Position numbers and translations under genes: made by a program
Shown: piece after piece, positions 26,201-34,701 of the stretch
How positions within the stretch are numbered: position 1 is the first letter of the stretch
Layout: each line of letters begins with the position of its first letter
The notes under the pieces: model-generated
Databases searched by the model: none
What the model saw: only the letters and a program-made list of their open reading frames with translations
Told to the model about the DNA's origin: nothing
Assembly: GCF_021028955.1 (NCBI RefSeq)
Contig: NZ_JAIWPE010000034.1
Span: forward strand, 1 to 42,222
Direction: 5' to 3'
Source of the DNA: Salipaludibacillus sp. CUR1
GTDB lineage: Bacteria; Bacillota; Bacilli; Bacillales; Salisediminibacteriaceae
Length of the DNA: 42,222 bases

Positions 26201-26863
26201 CTATAAGGAAAGAAAACTTCCATCTTTTTTCGTCACAACCATTAAATCGTTAAGTGTTGTTTTACCTTGGCTTTCTAAAAGACGCAGCAATTCGACGAAT
26301 AAGTGAGCGGTAGTAAGAGCGTCCCCAACTGCGCTGTGTCTTTCATAAATATTAGTGCCAAAACTCCTGGCATAGTGTTCCAAGTCCCTCATATCCCATG
26401 AGGGGCTGATAAATCCGATTAAATCAAGGGTGTCAAAAGCAGGCGGTTCATTAAAACTGTATTTTTCCCGCTGGAGCTCTTTCTTTAACACAAGAAGATC
26501 AAAGGCTAAATAATGGCCGACCCAGCCATTGCTGCCGCATTGTTCAACGTAATGACAGAAGGCTTCGATCGCTTCAACTGCCGCAGGCGCGTCTGCCACG
26601 TCTTCCTTTTGAATACCGGTAAGTTCCGTAATTTTTTCCGGAATGGCCCGTTGCGGGTTCACGTATGTCTGGAAGATATGATCTGTGACTGAAAGGCCGT
26701 CCACGTGTACGGCGCCGATCTCGATCAGCCGGTCACCGGCCCCTACGGAAAAACCGGTCGCTTCGGTATCCATGACCGTAAATGACAGGTCACGGATAGG
26801 TGTATTAAGCGGAAGTTCACAGGCAAGTTTGTAACCTAAGCTTTTTTTCTTCCAAAACATCAT
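26201..26863 (-). CDS. DnaQ-like 3'-5' exonuclease, pair B
   Basis: This 220-aa DEDDh exonuclease lacks the long N-terminal extension of its paralogue at 19641. MDTEATG gives Asp32 and Glu34, HYLAFDLLV the second Asp, and HSAVGDALTT the His and last Asp, so all catalytic residues are present. It is the last gene of the presumed symporter operon, 85 bp after the DUF294 gene, and is followed by a terminator. The substrate is unknown. Confidence 0.87.
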   Translation of the reverse strand: MMFWKKKSLGYKLACELPLNTPIRDLSFTVMDTEATGFSVGAGDRLIEIGAVHVDGLSVTDHIFQTYVNPQRAIPEKITELTGIQKEDVADAPAAVEAIEAFCHYVEQCGSNGWVGHYLAFDLLVLKKELQREKYSFNEPPAFDTLDLIGFISPSWDMRDLEHYARSFGTNIYERHSAVGDALTTAHLFVELLRLLESQGKTTLNDLMVVTKKDGSFLSL

Positions 26864-26948
26864 AGCGGAGTCTCTCCCTCTGCATGACTAAATTATGTTG
26901 GCGGCAGAATAGCATTCTGTATCCGCCTTTTCAAGTTTCCTCTTCGGT

Positions 26949-28880
26949 TTACGGCATTCCATATGAAGAAGCTAATTGATTTTGCAATGACCTTATCGTT
27001 TTTAAGGCCAGCATCAATTCTTCTTTATCACGGGTTTTCATTTTGCGGAAATAAATTTTACTCGACGCTTTCTCTCCTTGCAAATGGGCTTTCCATGCCT
27101 GGGAAACACGGATGTGAAGAATGACTTCATAAGCAAACTGGAGTTCATCGGCAAACTTCTCACTAAACACTTTTTCTTCGGTTAACCGCTCTATTTGCTG
27201 TTTAGGCGTCCCCTCAATCATCCCGTATTTAGCACTTAGGATTTGCAGGGAATGGTGAAATGGAAATAGAACATTCAACTTTATATCAATCGTCTCTTTC
27301 TTCATCCTGAATAAGGCGCGGATAGGCTGATCAAGCGTGGGGACAGGATTTTGTTTTTCTTCTTCGGCTGCCCTGTATAGAAAAATCCGCGACTTTTCGA
27401 GCTGGTCGGCAACCAGTCCGGTGAAACGGTCATGGAGCCGTTCATCCCCGTACAAAAAGCGGAATGATAAAAAATTGTGCCCCAGCAGAATGTTTTCATT
27501 AGTTGCCCGCAGCCCCCAGGACCGAAGGCGTTTTTTCCAAGCCGACAGATTACCGCGCCACGCTGGAAAACTGGCCATCATTCCTCCATCACACAACTTA
27601 TAGCCGGCATGTTCCATCCAGGAGGTAATTTTTTCTCCCAATGTTTTAAAATAAGTGTCAACTTTCTCTTCTCCGCCTTCTTCCGGGTCGTCATAAACGA
27701 GAAAGTGGTCCTGATCCGTTAATAGAAACTGCTCTCTGCGTCCCGCGCTTCCCATTAGAAAAAAGGCAAAAGCGACCGGGGCTTCTCCATGTTCTTTCCT
27801 TACTTCTTCTGCAGCCATTTCCACACAATGGTAGACAAGTCTGTCATAAAGCGTCGTTATCGCCTCCATAATGTGAAAGGCAGGCATGCCATCTTGTATG
27901 AGATTACCAAGTACACTGTAAATCGCATGTTTTACATCAGGCAGGGTTTCAGCGTTTGATGATTCAATTTCCTGGATGATATTAAACTGTCCCCGATTCT
28001 TTTTTCTAAGAAGGTCTGACAAAGTAACCATACCGACTGGCCGCCTATTGTCATCTACTACCGGCAAGTGTTTCACGCGATGAGTGAGAAAACTGGACAT
28101 AGCCTCATAATAGTAGGCATGCCGGTGAATGGTCACAAGCTCGAGTGTCGCTGTTTCTCCCGCTGTTTTCGTTTTGCCTGCGCCAGCAGAAACGACCCGC
28201 TGGACAAGGTCTTTTTCAGTAATAATTCCAAGAAGTTCTTCTTCTTTACCTGTTACTAGAATTGAACTCGTTCCCGCTTCCACCATCGTCCGTGCCACTT
28301 CATCCACCGGGGTGTCCTGATTAATGGTTAATGCCGGCTCGTTCATCAGATCCTGGGCGCGACGGATGAACGGGTCGCTTTCCCCCCACTGGTTAGCCAG
28401 TTTAACTTGTTCAGCAAGCGATGAATAAATCTCCCTGAGCCTGACAGCTACCTGGCGGAGGACATACTCTCTGACGTCTTCGTCATGCCACCTTGATTCA
28501 AGAACCTCATAAGGAATATGGAGGCATACCGACGGGCCAAGGGAATGGACCTCGACAGTCACTGAGTCTTCATGCGGATTTGGTTCGCCCAGAAAATCAG
28601 CGAGACTTGAAAAACCGACCATTTCACCGGCCTCCAGCACTTCGAGCACTTCCCTGTTTTCACGGCTTGTCCCTGTCTGCACACATACTTCCGTAATCCC
28701 TTCCAGAATAAGCAGCAGCCCTTCCCGGGGCGACTTCGAATAAAGCACTTTCTCATTTTTCCGATAAGCTTTTAAGTCACACCGGTCCAGTAACGACCGA
28801 AATTCAGCGGCACTTGCGCCGCTGAAAATCGGATGGTTCTCGATCATATTCATAAATTCTTTATTTTCCTGAAGTGTCAT
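26949..28880 (-). CDS. cNMP-binding/CBS/DUF294 nucleotidyltransferase-like protein, pair B
   Basis: This protein of about 643 aa has the same order as the paralogue at 20377: cNMP-binding barrel (about 15-135), two CBS motifs (about 175-300), a DUF294 nucleotidyltransferase with GSAGRREQFLLTDQDH (about 370-385), and a helical C-terminal domain. It overlaps the symporter gene by about 20 nt, so it is translated with it and probably senses or modifies something tied to transport. The ATG at 28880 is chosen from several close candidates and is uncertain; ATGs at 28853 and 28847 are possible. Target nucleotide and partner are unknown. Confidence 0.84.
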   Translation of the reverse strand: MTLQENKEFMNMIENHPIFSGASAAEFRSLLDRCDLKAYRKNEKVLYSKSPREGLLLILEGITEVCVQTGTSRENREVLEVLEAGEMVGFSSLADFLGEPNPHEDSVTVEVHSLGPSVCLHIPYEVLESRWHDEDVREYVLRQVAVRLREIYSSLAEQVKLANQWGESDPFIRRAQDLMNEPALTINQDTPVDEVARTMVEAGTSSILVTGKEEELLGIITEKDLVQRVVSAGAGKTKTAGETATLELVTIHRHAYYYEAMSSFLTHRVKHLPVVDDNRRPVGMVTLSDLLRKKNRGQFNIIQEIESSNAETLPDVKHAIYSVLGNLIQDGMPAFHIMEAITTLYDRLVYHCVEMAAEEVRKEHGEAPVAFAFFLMGSAGRREQFLLTDQDHFLVYDDPEEGGEEKVDTYFKTLGEKITSWMEHAGYKLCDGGMMASFPAWRGNLSAWKKRLRSWGLRATNENILLGHNFLSFRFLYGDERLHDRFTGLVADQLEKSRIFLYRAAEEEKQNPVPTLDQPIRALFRMKKETIDIKLNVLFPFHHSLQILSAKYGMIEGTPKQQIERLTEEKVFSEKFADELQFAYEVILHIRVSQAWKAHLQGEKASSKIYFRKMKTRDKEELMLALKTIRSLQNQLASSYGMP

Positions 28881-30522
28881 CGAGCCATACCTGCCCTTCT
28901 TCATAAGACATCTGCTCCGGATACCTTAAATTAATGGCTTCATCTTTTAAACGCTGAGAAGGCTGTTCAGTCATAAGTGAAACAACTATTACGAGAATAA
29001 AGTTAACAGTGACACCGAAAACGCCTGCACCTGTGTCGCCGATTCCAAAAAGTATAAACCCGTTCATAGCGAGGAAGATATAGGTCAGCGTAGTCGTTAA
29101 TCCGCCAAGCATTCCGGCAATCGCCCCTTTGGCATTAATCCGTGTCCACCAAACGCCAAGAAAAAGAACAGGGAAGAACGTTCCTCCGGCAATAGCGAAT
29201 GCCCACGCGACGATCTGGGTTATCACTCCCGGCGGGTCAAGCGCAAGTAAACCGGCTACAATCGTCGCAGCAAAGATAGCTATCCGGCCCGCTCTCAGGC
29301 GTGTACTGTCTGTGGCATTCGGGTTAACAAGCCGGTAGTAAATATCGTGTGCAAATGAGGATGAAACAGTAATCAGAAGGCCGCCTGCTGTCGATAAAGC
29401 CGCTGCCATCGCGCCGGCAGCGATCATTCCGATAACAAAGGTACCAAGGTTGGCAATCTCAGGGGTCGCCATCACTACAATATCAGCGTGAATGATAAGG
29501 TCTTCCCACATGAGTACTCCTTGTTCCCCTGAGGCCGTAACTTCCAGCAAACCCGTATTGAGCCACGGCTCAGTCCAGGCAGGCAAATCATCAAGCGGCT
29601 GGCCCACGACATCGTTCATAATGACAAATCTTGAAAATGCTGCATATACCGGTGCTGATAAATAAAGAATTCCTATAAAAAACAGGGCCCAGGCACCGCT
29701 CCACCGGGCAGCTTTCATGGTAGCTACCGTATAGAAACGGACAATAACATGAGGAAGTGCGGCTGTCCCGATCATTAATGTAAACAATAAAGCTAGAAAC
29801 TGGGCGCGGCTCCCTTCATCAAACGGTGCAAAATACTCTGATAAACCCAGTTCCCTGTCTATTGCCCCCAGTTCTTCAACCACATTTCCGTAAGTCAGCC
29901 AGGGAAGCGGATTCCCGGTTATCTGAAGGGACATAAATACAATAGGAATAACATAGGCGGTAATTAAAATAAGATATTGGGCAACCTGTGTCCAGGTTAC
30001 TCCTTTCATCCCGCCAAGGGTCGCATACACGGCGATAATCGCTACCCCGATTAACACCCCGACCCATGAAGGAATGCTGAGCAGCCGTCCAATAACCACA
30101 CCTGATCCGGACAACTGTCCGATTAAGTAAGTGAAACTGATGATAATCGTCGCAATTGCACCGATTAACCTTGCAAAGTTACTGTCAAACCGGTCCCCGA
30201 TAAATTCAGGAACGGTAAAACGCCCATATTTTCTGAGCTGCGGAGCTAACAGAAACGTAAGCAGCAAATATCCTCCTGTCCAGCCCATAATATAGGCCAG
30301 GCCGTCATACCCAAGCAGCATGACCGTACCGGCCATCCCGATAAATGAAGCCGCACTCATCCAGTCGCCGCCTATGGCCATACCATTCCAGAAAGCGGGA
30401 ACCCCCCGGCTTGCTACGTAAAAATCAGATGTGGCTTTTGCACGGTGGTAAATTGAAATACCAATGTAAAGAGCAAATGTTAAAATTATCAGCGTGAGTG
30501 AAACTAAGGCTTGTTGATCCAT
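28861..30522 (-). CDS. Sodium:solute symporter large subunit (VC_2705-like/ActP-like)
   Basis: This 553-aa integral membrane protein of the SSS (SLC5-type) family has about 13 hydrophobic helices. The first loop (YHRAKATSDFYVASRGVP) and GGDWMSAASFIGMAG, lining the Na+/substrate core, are characteristic. It sits next to a DUF4212 small subunit, which marks the two-component subfamily. Substrates in relatives are small carboxylates such as acetate, but none can be assigned here. Conserved linkage to a DUF294/CBS protein and an exonuclease suggests shared regulation. GGGGGAA lies upstream of the ATG. Confidence 0.9.
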   Translation of the reverse strand: MDQQALVSLTLIILTFALYIGISIYHRAKATSDFYVASRGVPAFWNGMAIGGDWMSAASFIGMAGTVMLLGYDGLAYIMGWTGGYLLLTFLLAPQLRKYGRFTVPEFIGDRFDSNFARLIGAIATIIISFTYLIGQLSGSGVVIGRLLSIPSWVGVLIGVAIIAVYATLGGMKGVTWTQVAQYLILITAYVIPIVFMSLQITGNPLPWLTYGNVVEELGAIDRELGLSEYFAPFDEGSRAQFLALLFTLMIGTAALPHVIVRFYTVATMKAARWSGAWALFFIGILYLSAPVYAAFSRFVIMNDVVGQPLDDLPAWTEPWLNTGLLEVTASGEQGVLMWEDLIIHADIVVMATPEIANLGTFVIGMIAAGAMAAALSTAGGLLITVSSSFAHDIYYRLVNPNATDSTRLRAGRIAIFAATIVAGLLALDPPGVITQIVAWAFAIAGGTFFPVLFLGVWWTRINAKGAIAGMLGGLTTTLTYIFLAMNGFILFGIGDTGAGVFGVTVNFILVIVVSLMTEQPSQRLKDEAINLRYPEQMSYEEGQVWLDDTSGK

Positions 30523-30600
30523 CTAATAGGTTCCCCCTTGTAAATTCAACCATCGTGTTCACCTTTTTATTCTCTGGCAAAACCTAAGTGGCTTGACTTT

Positions 30601-30906
30601 TTAATGGTCTGTCCCGGTTTTGCTGATCTGTTCGTTTCGTGACTCGTCGATTCCGAACTTTTTGTCTACTCTGTCGTTTATAACAGCATTTAAAAAGAGG
30701 AGAACAATAAACGTTACCACAGCCCCCTGGGCTCCCATATAATAATGCGCCGGCATTCCCATTATATAGACGCCGCTCTCGTTTATTTGCTCCGCAAAAA
30801 ATACGACTCCGAAGGATACAAGAAAACCAATGAATAAAAAAATGGCGATCATTGTCACCCGTGTTTTAAAATACTTATCAGCTACTTCCTTTTTGACCTT
30901 TTTCAC
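30601..30906 (-). CDS. DUF4212 small subunit of the Na+/solute symporter
   Basis: This 101-aa membrane protein has two helices (about 15-38 and 58-78) with the loop GMPAHYYMGAQGA, matching the DUF4212 symporter small-subunit pattern. It ends in a charged cytoplasmic tail. The GTG start at 30906 has AAAGGAGGG 8 nt upstream. The symporter gene follows about 80 bp later. A perfect CcpA-type cre site lies 97 bp upstream of this gene, so carbon catabolite control is likely. Confidence 0.87.
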   Translation of the reverse strand: MKKVKKEVADKYFKTRVTMIAIFLFIGFLVSFGVVFFAEQINESGVYIMGMPAHYYMGAQGAVVTFIVLLFLNAVINDRVDKKFGIDESRNEQISKTGTDH

Positions 30907-31002
30907 GTGCCAAACCCTCCTTTTTCAATAAGTTTTCGCATCCTGCTGAGTGTTTGTATGACTTTCTCTCTTATCTCTTCACTTAGAACCCTCCTTTACC
31001 GT

Positions 31003-31016
31003 AGTAAACGCTTTCA
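31003..31016 (-). promoter_or_regulatory. cre (CcpA) operator
   Basis: TGAAAGCGTTTACT matches the Bacillus cre consensus TGWAARCGYTWNCW at every position. It lies between the 94-aa membrane-protein gene and DUF4212, so it may act as a CcpA roadblock or on an internal promoter. Confidence 0.75.
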
Positions 31017-31031
31017 TTTTTACCCGTTTGT

Positions 31032-31316
31032 TCAGTGCGCCCGGTTGGCAGCGGGATTTCCCTGTGAATGTGCTTTGCATTCTCTGCAAATAATAAGCGG
31101 CGCTTTTCTGTCAGCTATCATTTTGTTCATCCAAATCAGTCCGGGAATAAACAGCAGAAAGACCGGGTGGAACATAACTGCAATCACTGCTGAAACGATA
31201 ACGGGCAGAACTGTCATCATAATCATATACCTGGCTTTTGAAATAACGATCATGTTCGGGCTGTTACAGGAGGGACAGAAGAGAGTCCGGCGATTCTTTT
31301 CTTTAGCTGAAGACAT
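31032..31316 (-). CDS. Small membrane protein with zinc-ribbon-like CxxC pairs, 94 aa
   Basis: The start has GGGAGGGATGTTAA before the ATG, so translation is well supported. CPSC near residues 14-17 and CREC near 77-80 could together bind a metal on the cytoplasmic side. Between them lie two hydrophobic helices (about 30-48 and 50-64). I do not recognise the family. It sits in the leader part of the symporter operon, 22 nt after the 60-aa membrane protein gene, and may serve the transporter. Function unknown. Confidence 0.75.
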   Translation of the reverse strand: MSSAKEKNRRTLFCPSCNSPNMIVISKARYMIMMTVLPVIVSAVIAVMFHPVFLLFIPGLIWMNKMIADRKAPLIICRECKAHSQGNPAANRAH

Positions 31317-31338
31317 TTAACATCCCTCCCTTAAACAG

Positions 31339-31521
31339 CTACCTTAAATCAAAAATGAACCGTACGGTTTCCATAAAAGGCATAGGAACCATAGCTATCT
31401 GAATAACTAAATAAACCCCCATCGCAAGAAAAGGCAGGGTTAGTAAAGCCGGTTTTCTAAATTTGATCGTAAGCGCGATTGTGGCTGCAGCAAATATCCA
31501 GAAAATAATGAGAGCGGCCAT
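31339..31521 (-). CDS. Small membrane protein, 60 aa
   Basis: AAGGAGG lies 7 nt before the ATG, strong evidence for translation. The protein is two hydrophobic helices (about 2-20 and 26-46) with a basic connecting loop (KFRKP) and a short C-terminal tail, so both ends probably face the same side. It is not a recognised family. As first gene of the putative operon running to 26201 it may be an accessory of the Na+/solute symporter. Confidence 0.7.
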   Translation of the reverse strand: MAALIIFWIFAAATIALTIKFRKPALLTLPFLAMGVYLVIQIAMVPMPFMETVRFIFDLR

Positions 31522-31582
31522 TCAAATTCCTCCTTGTATCATTTTTCCTGTTACCCTTTCGGTGCTGGAAGGACTTTGACAT

Positions 31583-31609
31583 ATTATATAGCTGTCTGTT
31601 ATTGAACAG
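31583..31609 (-). promoter_or_regulatory. Candidate promoter and operator of the symporter operon
   Basis: TATAAT lies at 31583-31588 on the minus strand, with a poor -35. CTGTTATTGAACAG (31596-31609) is a 5+4+5 palindrome just upstream, in the spacer, a usual repressor position. The factor is unknown. Confidence 0.4.
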
Positions 31610-31875
31610 TACTGATATTTTTGGTCCTTCACAAGGAAGTACTTTTAAAATCAGTAAACTCCATCTGAAAACGCCCTGACATTCAACTTTTAAGCAACCG
31701 AAATGGCCTGTTTAAGCTGTGTGAAATCATATGTAACAGAAAGTTTTGCTATCACATTATTTCAAATTTTCAGACAAATTGTCAATATATTTTTGTAAGC
31801 CTGTAGTTTTTCCCTATATACCCTAAGTGAAAATGTGCTCATTTTCATAACGGGAATCCGCTGTTATAGGGCAGT

Positions 31876-31908
31876 AAAAAAGACCCCGGCACCCGCCGGG
31901 GTCTTTTT
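31876..31908 (-). terminator. Terminator after the STAS gene
   Basis: AAAAAGACCCCGGC and GCCGGGGTCTTTTT form a 14-bp perfect stem with a short loop; T-runs on both strands. Nothing else but the promoter region was seen in 31522-31976. Confidence 0.88.
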
Positions 31909-31976
31909 CAGCACTTTAGCCTCATTTATTTACTAACTAAGCCGAGTCTTATACAAAATCTGTTAGATAGCCTTTT

Positions 31977-32732
31977 TTAAAGGTATTCCTTCACAAGCCA
32001 TTTTTTTATAGACACTTTAGCGTTCCTCTCAAAATCAAGTTCCAATTCAGTACGGTAAGGTTTGAGTACTCTTGCCTGAGCCGGTGAAAGACCAATTACA
32101 ACAACGTCCATTCCCATCTGCTTAAATACCAGCACCATGTCTTTTAATTGCAGGACACCGCTGTCTTCCACTACTCCAACTCCTGTAAAATCCACCAGCA
32201 CTCTTTCAGGTTTATTATCGTAAGCTTTTTGAATAGCATTATCCTGTATGGCTTTAATCTTTTCTTCAGATAAATCTCCAAATATCGGCAACAGAGCCAG
32301 TGTATCACTCAATTCTATATAAGGCCCTGAAAGCCTGTTTGTTCGGTCCATTGCAGAAGATAACTGTTCTTTCTTTTCATAGAGTTCGAAATTTGTTTCA
32401 GAGAGCCTCTTCTGTAAGTCTTCAAGCTGCTTATGGACAAGATGGTAGTCCTGATTAGCCGGAACAAAAACGCAAAACGCTTCCGAACCCTTCCATTGGG
32501 CAAACACTTTAAAAAGTTCCAACGGCTCCTGTTTTGTTTTGGCGTTAATTTCAAAGGTGAGGGCTGCGTCCCCGTTTATAAGACAGTTTTTTAATTTAGT
32601 ATGGCTGTCCCGGTCAATAATCTGGTAGAGGCTTTCAGTTTCCGGAAAAAAGTCAGCGGCTGTTCCTGTGAACTCGAGTATATTAAATTCTTTATCTATT
32701 TTAAATAATGGAAGTGGTATCTTTGTCTCCAT
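31977..32732 (-). CDS. PAS-coiled-coil-STAS signalling protein (RsbR-like)
   Basis: This protein of about 251 aa has an N-terminal PAS-like domain (about 1-95), a coiled coil (about 98-135) and a C-terminal STAS domain (about 140-250). The STAS core VLVDFTGVGVVEDSG has a Ser where RsbR/RsbS-type proteins carry their phosphorylated Ser/Thr. This is the architecture of RsbR co-antagonists in stressosomes. It overlaps the end of the cobalamin-binding gene by 32 nt, so the two are co-translated. ATG at 32732 follows AGGCGGG by 9 nt; ATG at 32741 abuts it. Whether it joins a stressosome or acts alone is unknown. Confidence 0.78.
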   Translation of the reverse strand: METKIPLPLFKIDKEFNILEFTGTAADFFPETESLYQIIDRDSHTKLKNCLINGDAALTFEINAKTKQEPLELFKVFAQWKGSEAFCVFVPANQDYHLVHKQLEDLQKRLSETNFELYEKKEQLSSAMDRTNRLSGPYIELSDTLALLPIFGDLSEEKIKAIQDNAIQKAYDNKPERVLVDFTGVGVVEDSGVLQLKDMVLVFKQMGMDVVVIGLSPAQARVLKPYRTELELDFERNAKVSIKKWLVKEYL

Positions 32733-33387
32733 CCAAGTCATCCCGCCTGTTTTCAGTATATTGATTAAACCAGTGATCCAGTTCCTCCAGGTTTTGTATA
32801 AATGTCGTGTTGGGGGGACCGATCGACGAAAAATCGTACTGGTTCATTAATCGGCCGCCTACCAGGATTTCAGGCTCGTAGTCCAGTTCACTGAATTTTT
32901 TTAAATAGGAAGTCAGGCCGTTTGCCCTGTGTACGATAGAAAACGACAGCCCTATGACGCCGGGTTTCCACTGTACTATTTCATTCATCACATGGTCAAC
33001 CGGCAAATTAGACTGGTAATATTTAACGTTCCACTGTTTTTCCCTGAATAAAATAGATACCATTTTCATGCCAAGGTAATGATGTTCATCTTCCACTGTG
33101 AAGAACAGGGCCTTCGGGGTTGCTTCCGGTGCAGGAGAATACCTTACCAGATCGTGTTCTGTCTGCGTGAGGACGAAATCACAGACGGCCGTTGCCAGAT
33201 GCTCCTGGGCGACTGAAATCTCATTCGCCTGCCATCTGCGACCTATTTCGTACATCGCCGGGGTGATCAGTTTATTATATATATAGAACCTTGTGTAATT
33301 ATCCCGCCACTTATTAACAATGCTCAGCGACTTTGCATGATCCCCTTGAAGCAAAGCATCTGTAAAATTATTTATGGTTAGTTTCAA
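32701..33387 (-). CDS. CarH-like cobalamin-binding protein without DNA-binding domain
   Basis: This 228-aa protein is a four-helix B12-cap domain (about 1-85) plus a Rossmann cobalamin-binding domain (about 90-200). Trp52-x9-Glu62-His63 matches the Wx9EH motif, and Glu101-x-His103-xx-Gly106 the ExHxxG motif, that distinguish the light-sensing CarH/LitR family from methionine synthase (DxHxxG). The MerR DNA-binding domain of CarH is absent, so it must signal through a partner, most likely the overlapping STAS protein. The start is TTG at 33387 with AGGGTGAG upstream. It is divergent from the MFS gene. Light sensing is inferred. Confidence 0.82.
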   Translation of the reverse strand: MKLTINNFTDALLQGDHAKSLSIVNKWRDNYTRFYIYNKLITPAMYEIGRRWQANEISVAQEHLATAVCDFVLTQTEHDLVRYSPAPEATPKALFFTVEDEHHYLGMKMVSILFREKQWNVKYYQSNLPVDHVMNEIVQWKPGVIGLSFSIVHRANGLTSYLKKFSELDYEPEILVGGRLMNQYDFSSIGPPNTTFIQNLEELDHWFNQYTENRRDDLDGDKDTTSII

Positions 33388-33549
33388 ATTATGCTCACCC
33401 TTTATGCAAAAGACCGTTTAACAATTGCCGGTCTGAGGAATATAACCTTTATTTTAACACACTTCCCAACCTCTGTCCTATCTGGAAACTTTACGTACCT
33501 TTTTCACTCATTGTATAGTAAAGGTGGGAAAGTGAGGAAGGAGAGCACC

Positions 33550-34701
33550 ATGACTAAACTTTTATATATTATTATCGCTGTAGCATTTCTGGATACCTTT
33601 ATTCAATTACCTATCATTACACCATACGCCCAGGAACTCGGGGCTTCCCATATGCTGACAGGCGCCATCATTGCAGTTTATTCATTATCCAATATGGCTG
33701 GAAACATAGTCGCTGGCCATTGGATTGACCGGGTAGGCCGTAAAAAAATCCTTCTGGCCGGGATGGCTTCAGCTGCCTTAATTCTTTTATTCTATCCCCT
33801 GGCCCAAACAGGAAGCCACCTCTTTTTCATACGGCTGCTTCACGGCTTAGCGGGCGGGGCTCTTATACCTGCAGCTTTCGCTTACATAGGAGACCGGACG
33901 AGTGAAGGACGCAGGGGAAAAACAATGGCTTATACGGGAGCCTGTATAGGAAGCGCCGCGATTGTCGGTCCGGCTTTGGGGGGTATTATAGCTGCCAGAG
34001 CCTCAGTTGAATATGTATTTATTCTTGTATCTGTCCTGTTTATTATCACGTTTTTACTTATCATTAAATTTGTTAACGAATCGTTTTCAAGCCCGGACCG
34101 TGGAAAAATATTAATAAGCGATTTCATACGGCTTATTAAGCAGCCTGTACTTATTCAAGCCAGTTTAGCTGCTTTTGCCCTGATGGTCAGCAATGGTACT
34201 CTTGCTTTTGCACTTCCTTTAAAAGTGGCGTCATTAAATCTTGATGCCTCGGCTACAGGTTTGCTGTTAAGCACCTTTGGCCTGGTGGCTCTCCTTGTCT
34301 TTTTAACTCCTGCAAACAAAATATTCGAGCGTTATGAGCCGGCTCATTTAATATTGACCGGGCTTGTACTGATCAGTGTGTCTCTTATAATGTTAAGTTT
34401 ACTTGAATTGACAAGCCTTATAGTTTTGTCAATGGTCGTTTACGGGGCAGGTTTTTCATTCACCTTCCCATCTATGAACCGTATGGTAGCTGATATGTCT
34501 ACTGTGAAGGACCGGGGAAAAGCTTATGGAATATTTTATGCTGCATTCTCTTTAGGTGTCGTGTCCGGGTCGTTTATCGCTGGAACTGTCGCTGAACTAT
34601 TAGGTTTCCCTTTTCTTGTAAGTGCAGGTTTAATGCTTTCAGCCGGAGCCGTCTTATATTTTATTTCCAGTAAAAAATCCAAGAAATCATCTCCTGCTTA
34701 A
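33550..34701 (+). CDS. Major facilitator superfamily transporter
   Basis: This protein of about 383 aa has 12 predicted membrane helices. The loop 2-3 motif GHWIDRVGRKK and the helix-5 pattern GPALGGIIA fit the DHA1 drug:H+ antiporter group. The ATG at 33550 follows AAGGAGAGCACC; an open frame back to 33391 covers the promoter region and is not coding. The C-terminus overlaps the convergent hydrolase gene by 15 nt. It is divergent from the cobalamin-binding gene across 162 bp, so shared control is possible. The substrate is unknown. Confidence 0.87.
   Translation: MTKLLYIIIAVAFLDTFIQLPIITPYAQELGASHMLTGAIIAVYSLSNMAGNIVAGHWIDRVGRKKILLAGMASAALILLFYPLAQTGSHLFFIRLLHGLAGGALIPAAFAYIGDRTSEGRRGKTMAYTGACIGSAAIVGPALGGIIAARASVEYVFILVSVLFIITFLLIIKFVNESFSSPDRGKILISDFIRLIKQPVLIQASLAAFALMVSNGTLAFALPLKVASLNLDASATGLLLSTFGLVALLVFLTPANKIFERYEPAHLILTGLVLISVSLIMLSLLELTSLIVLSMVVYGAGFSFTFPSMNRMVADMSTVKDRGKAYGIFYAAFSLGVVSGSFIAGTVAELLGFPFLVSAGLMLSAGAVLYFISSKKSKKSSPA

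Noticed and set aside
33388-33549. Cobalamin riboswitch before the B12-binding gene
   Set aside because: The spacer is short and I see no B12-box-like sequence.
33391-33549. N-terminal extension of the MFS protein to 33391
   Set aside because: The added 53 residues are not transporter-like and cover the promoter region; the ATG at 33550 has a good ribosome-binding site.
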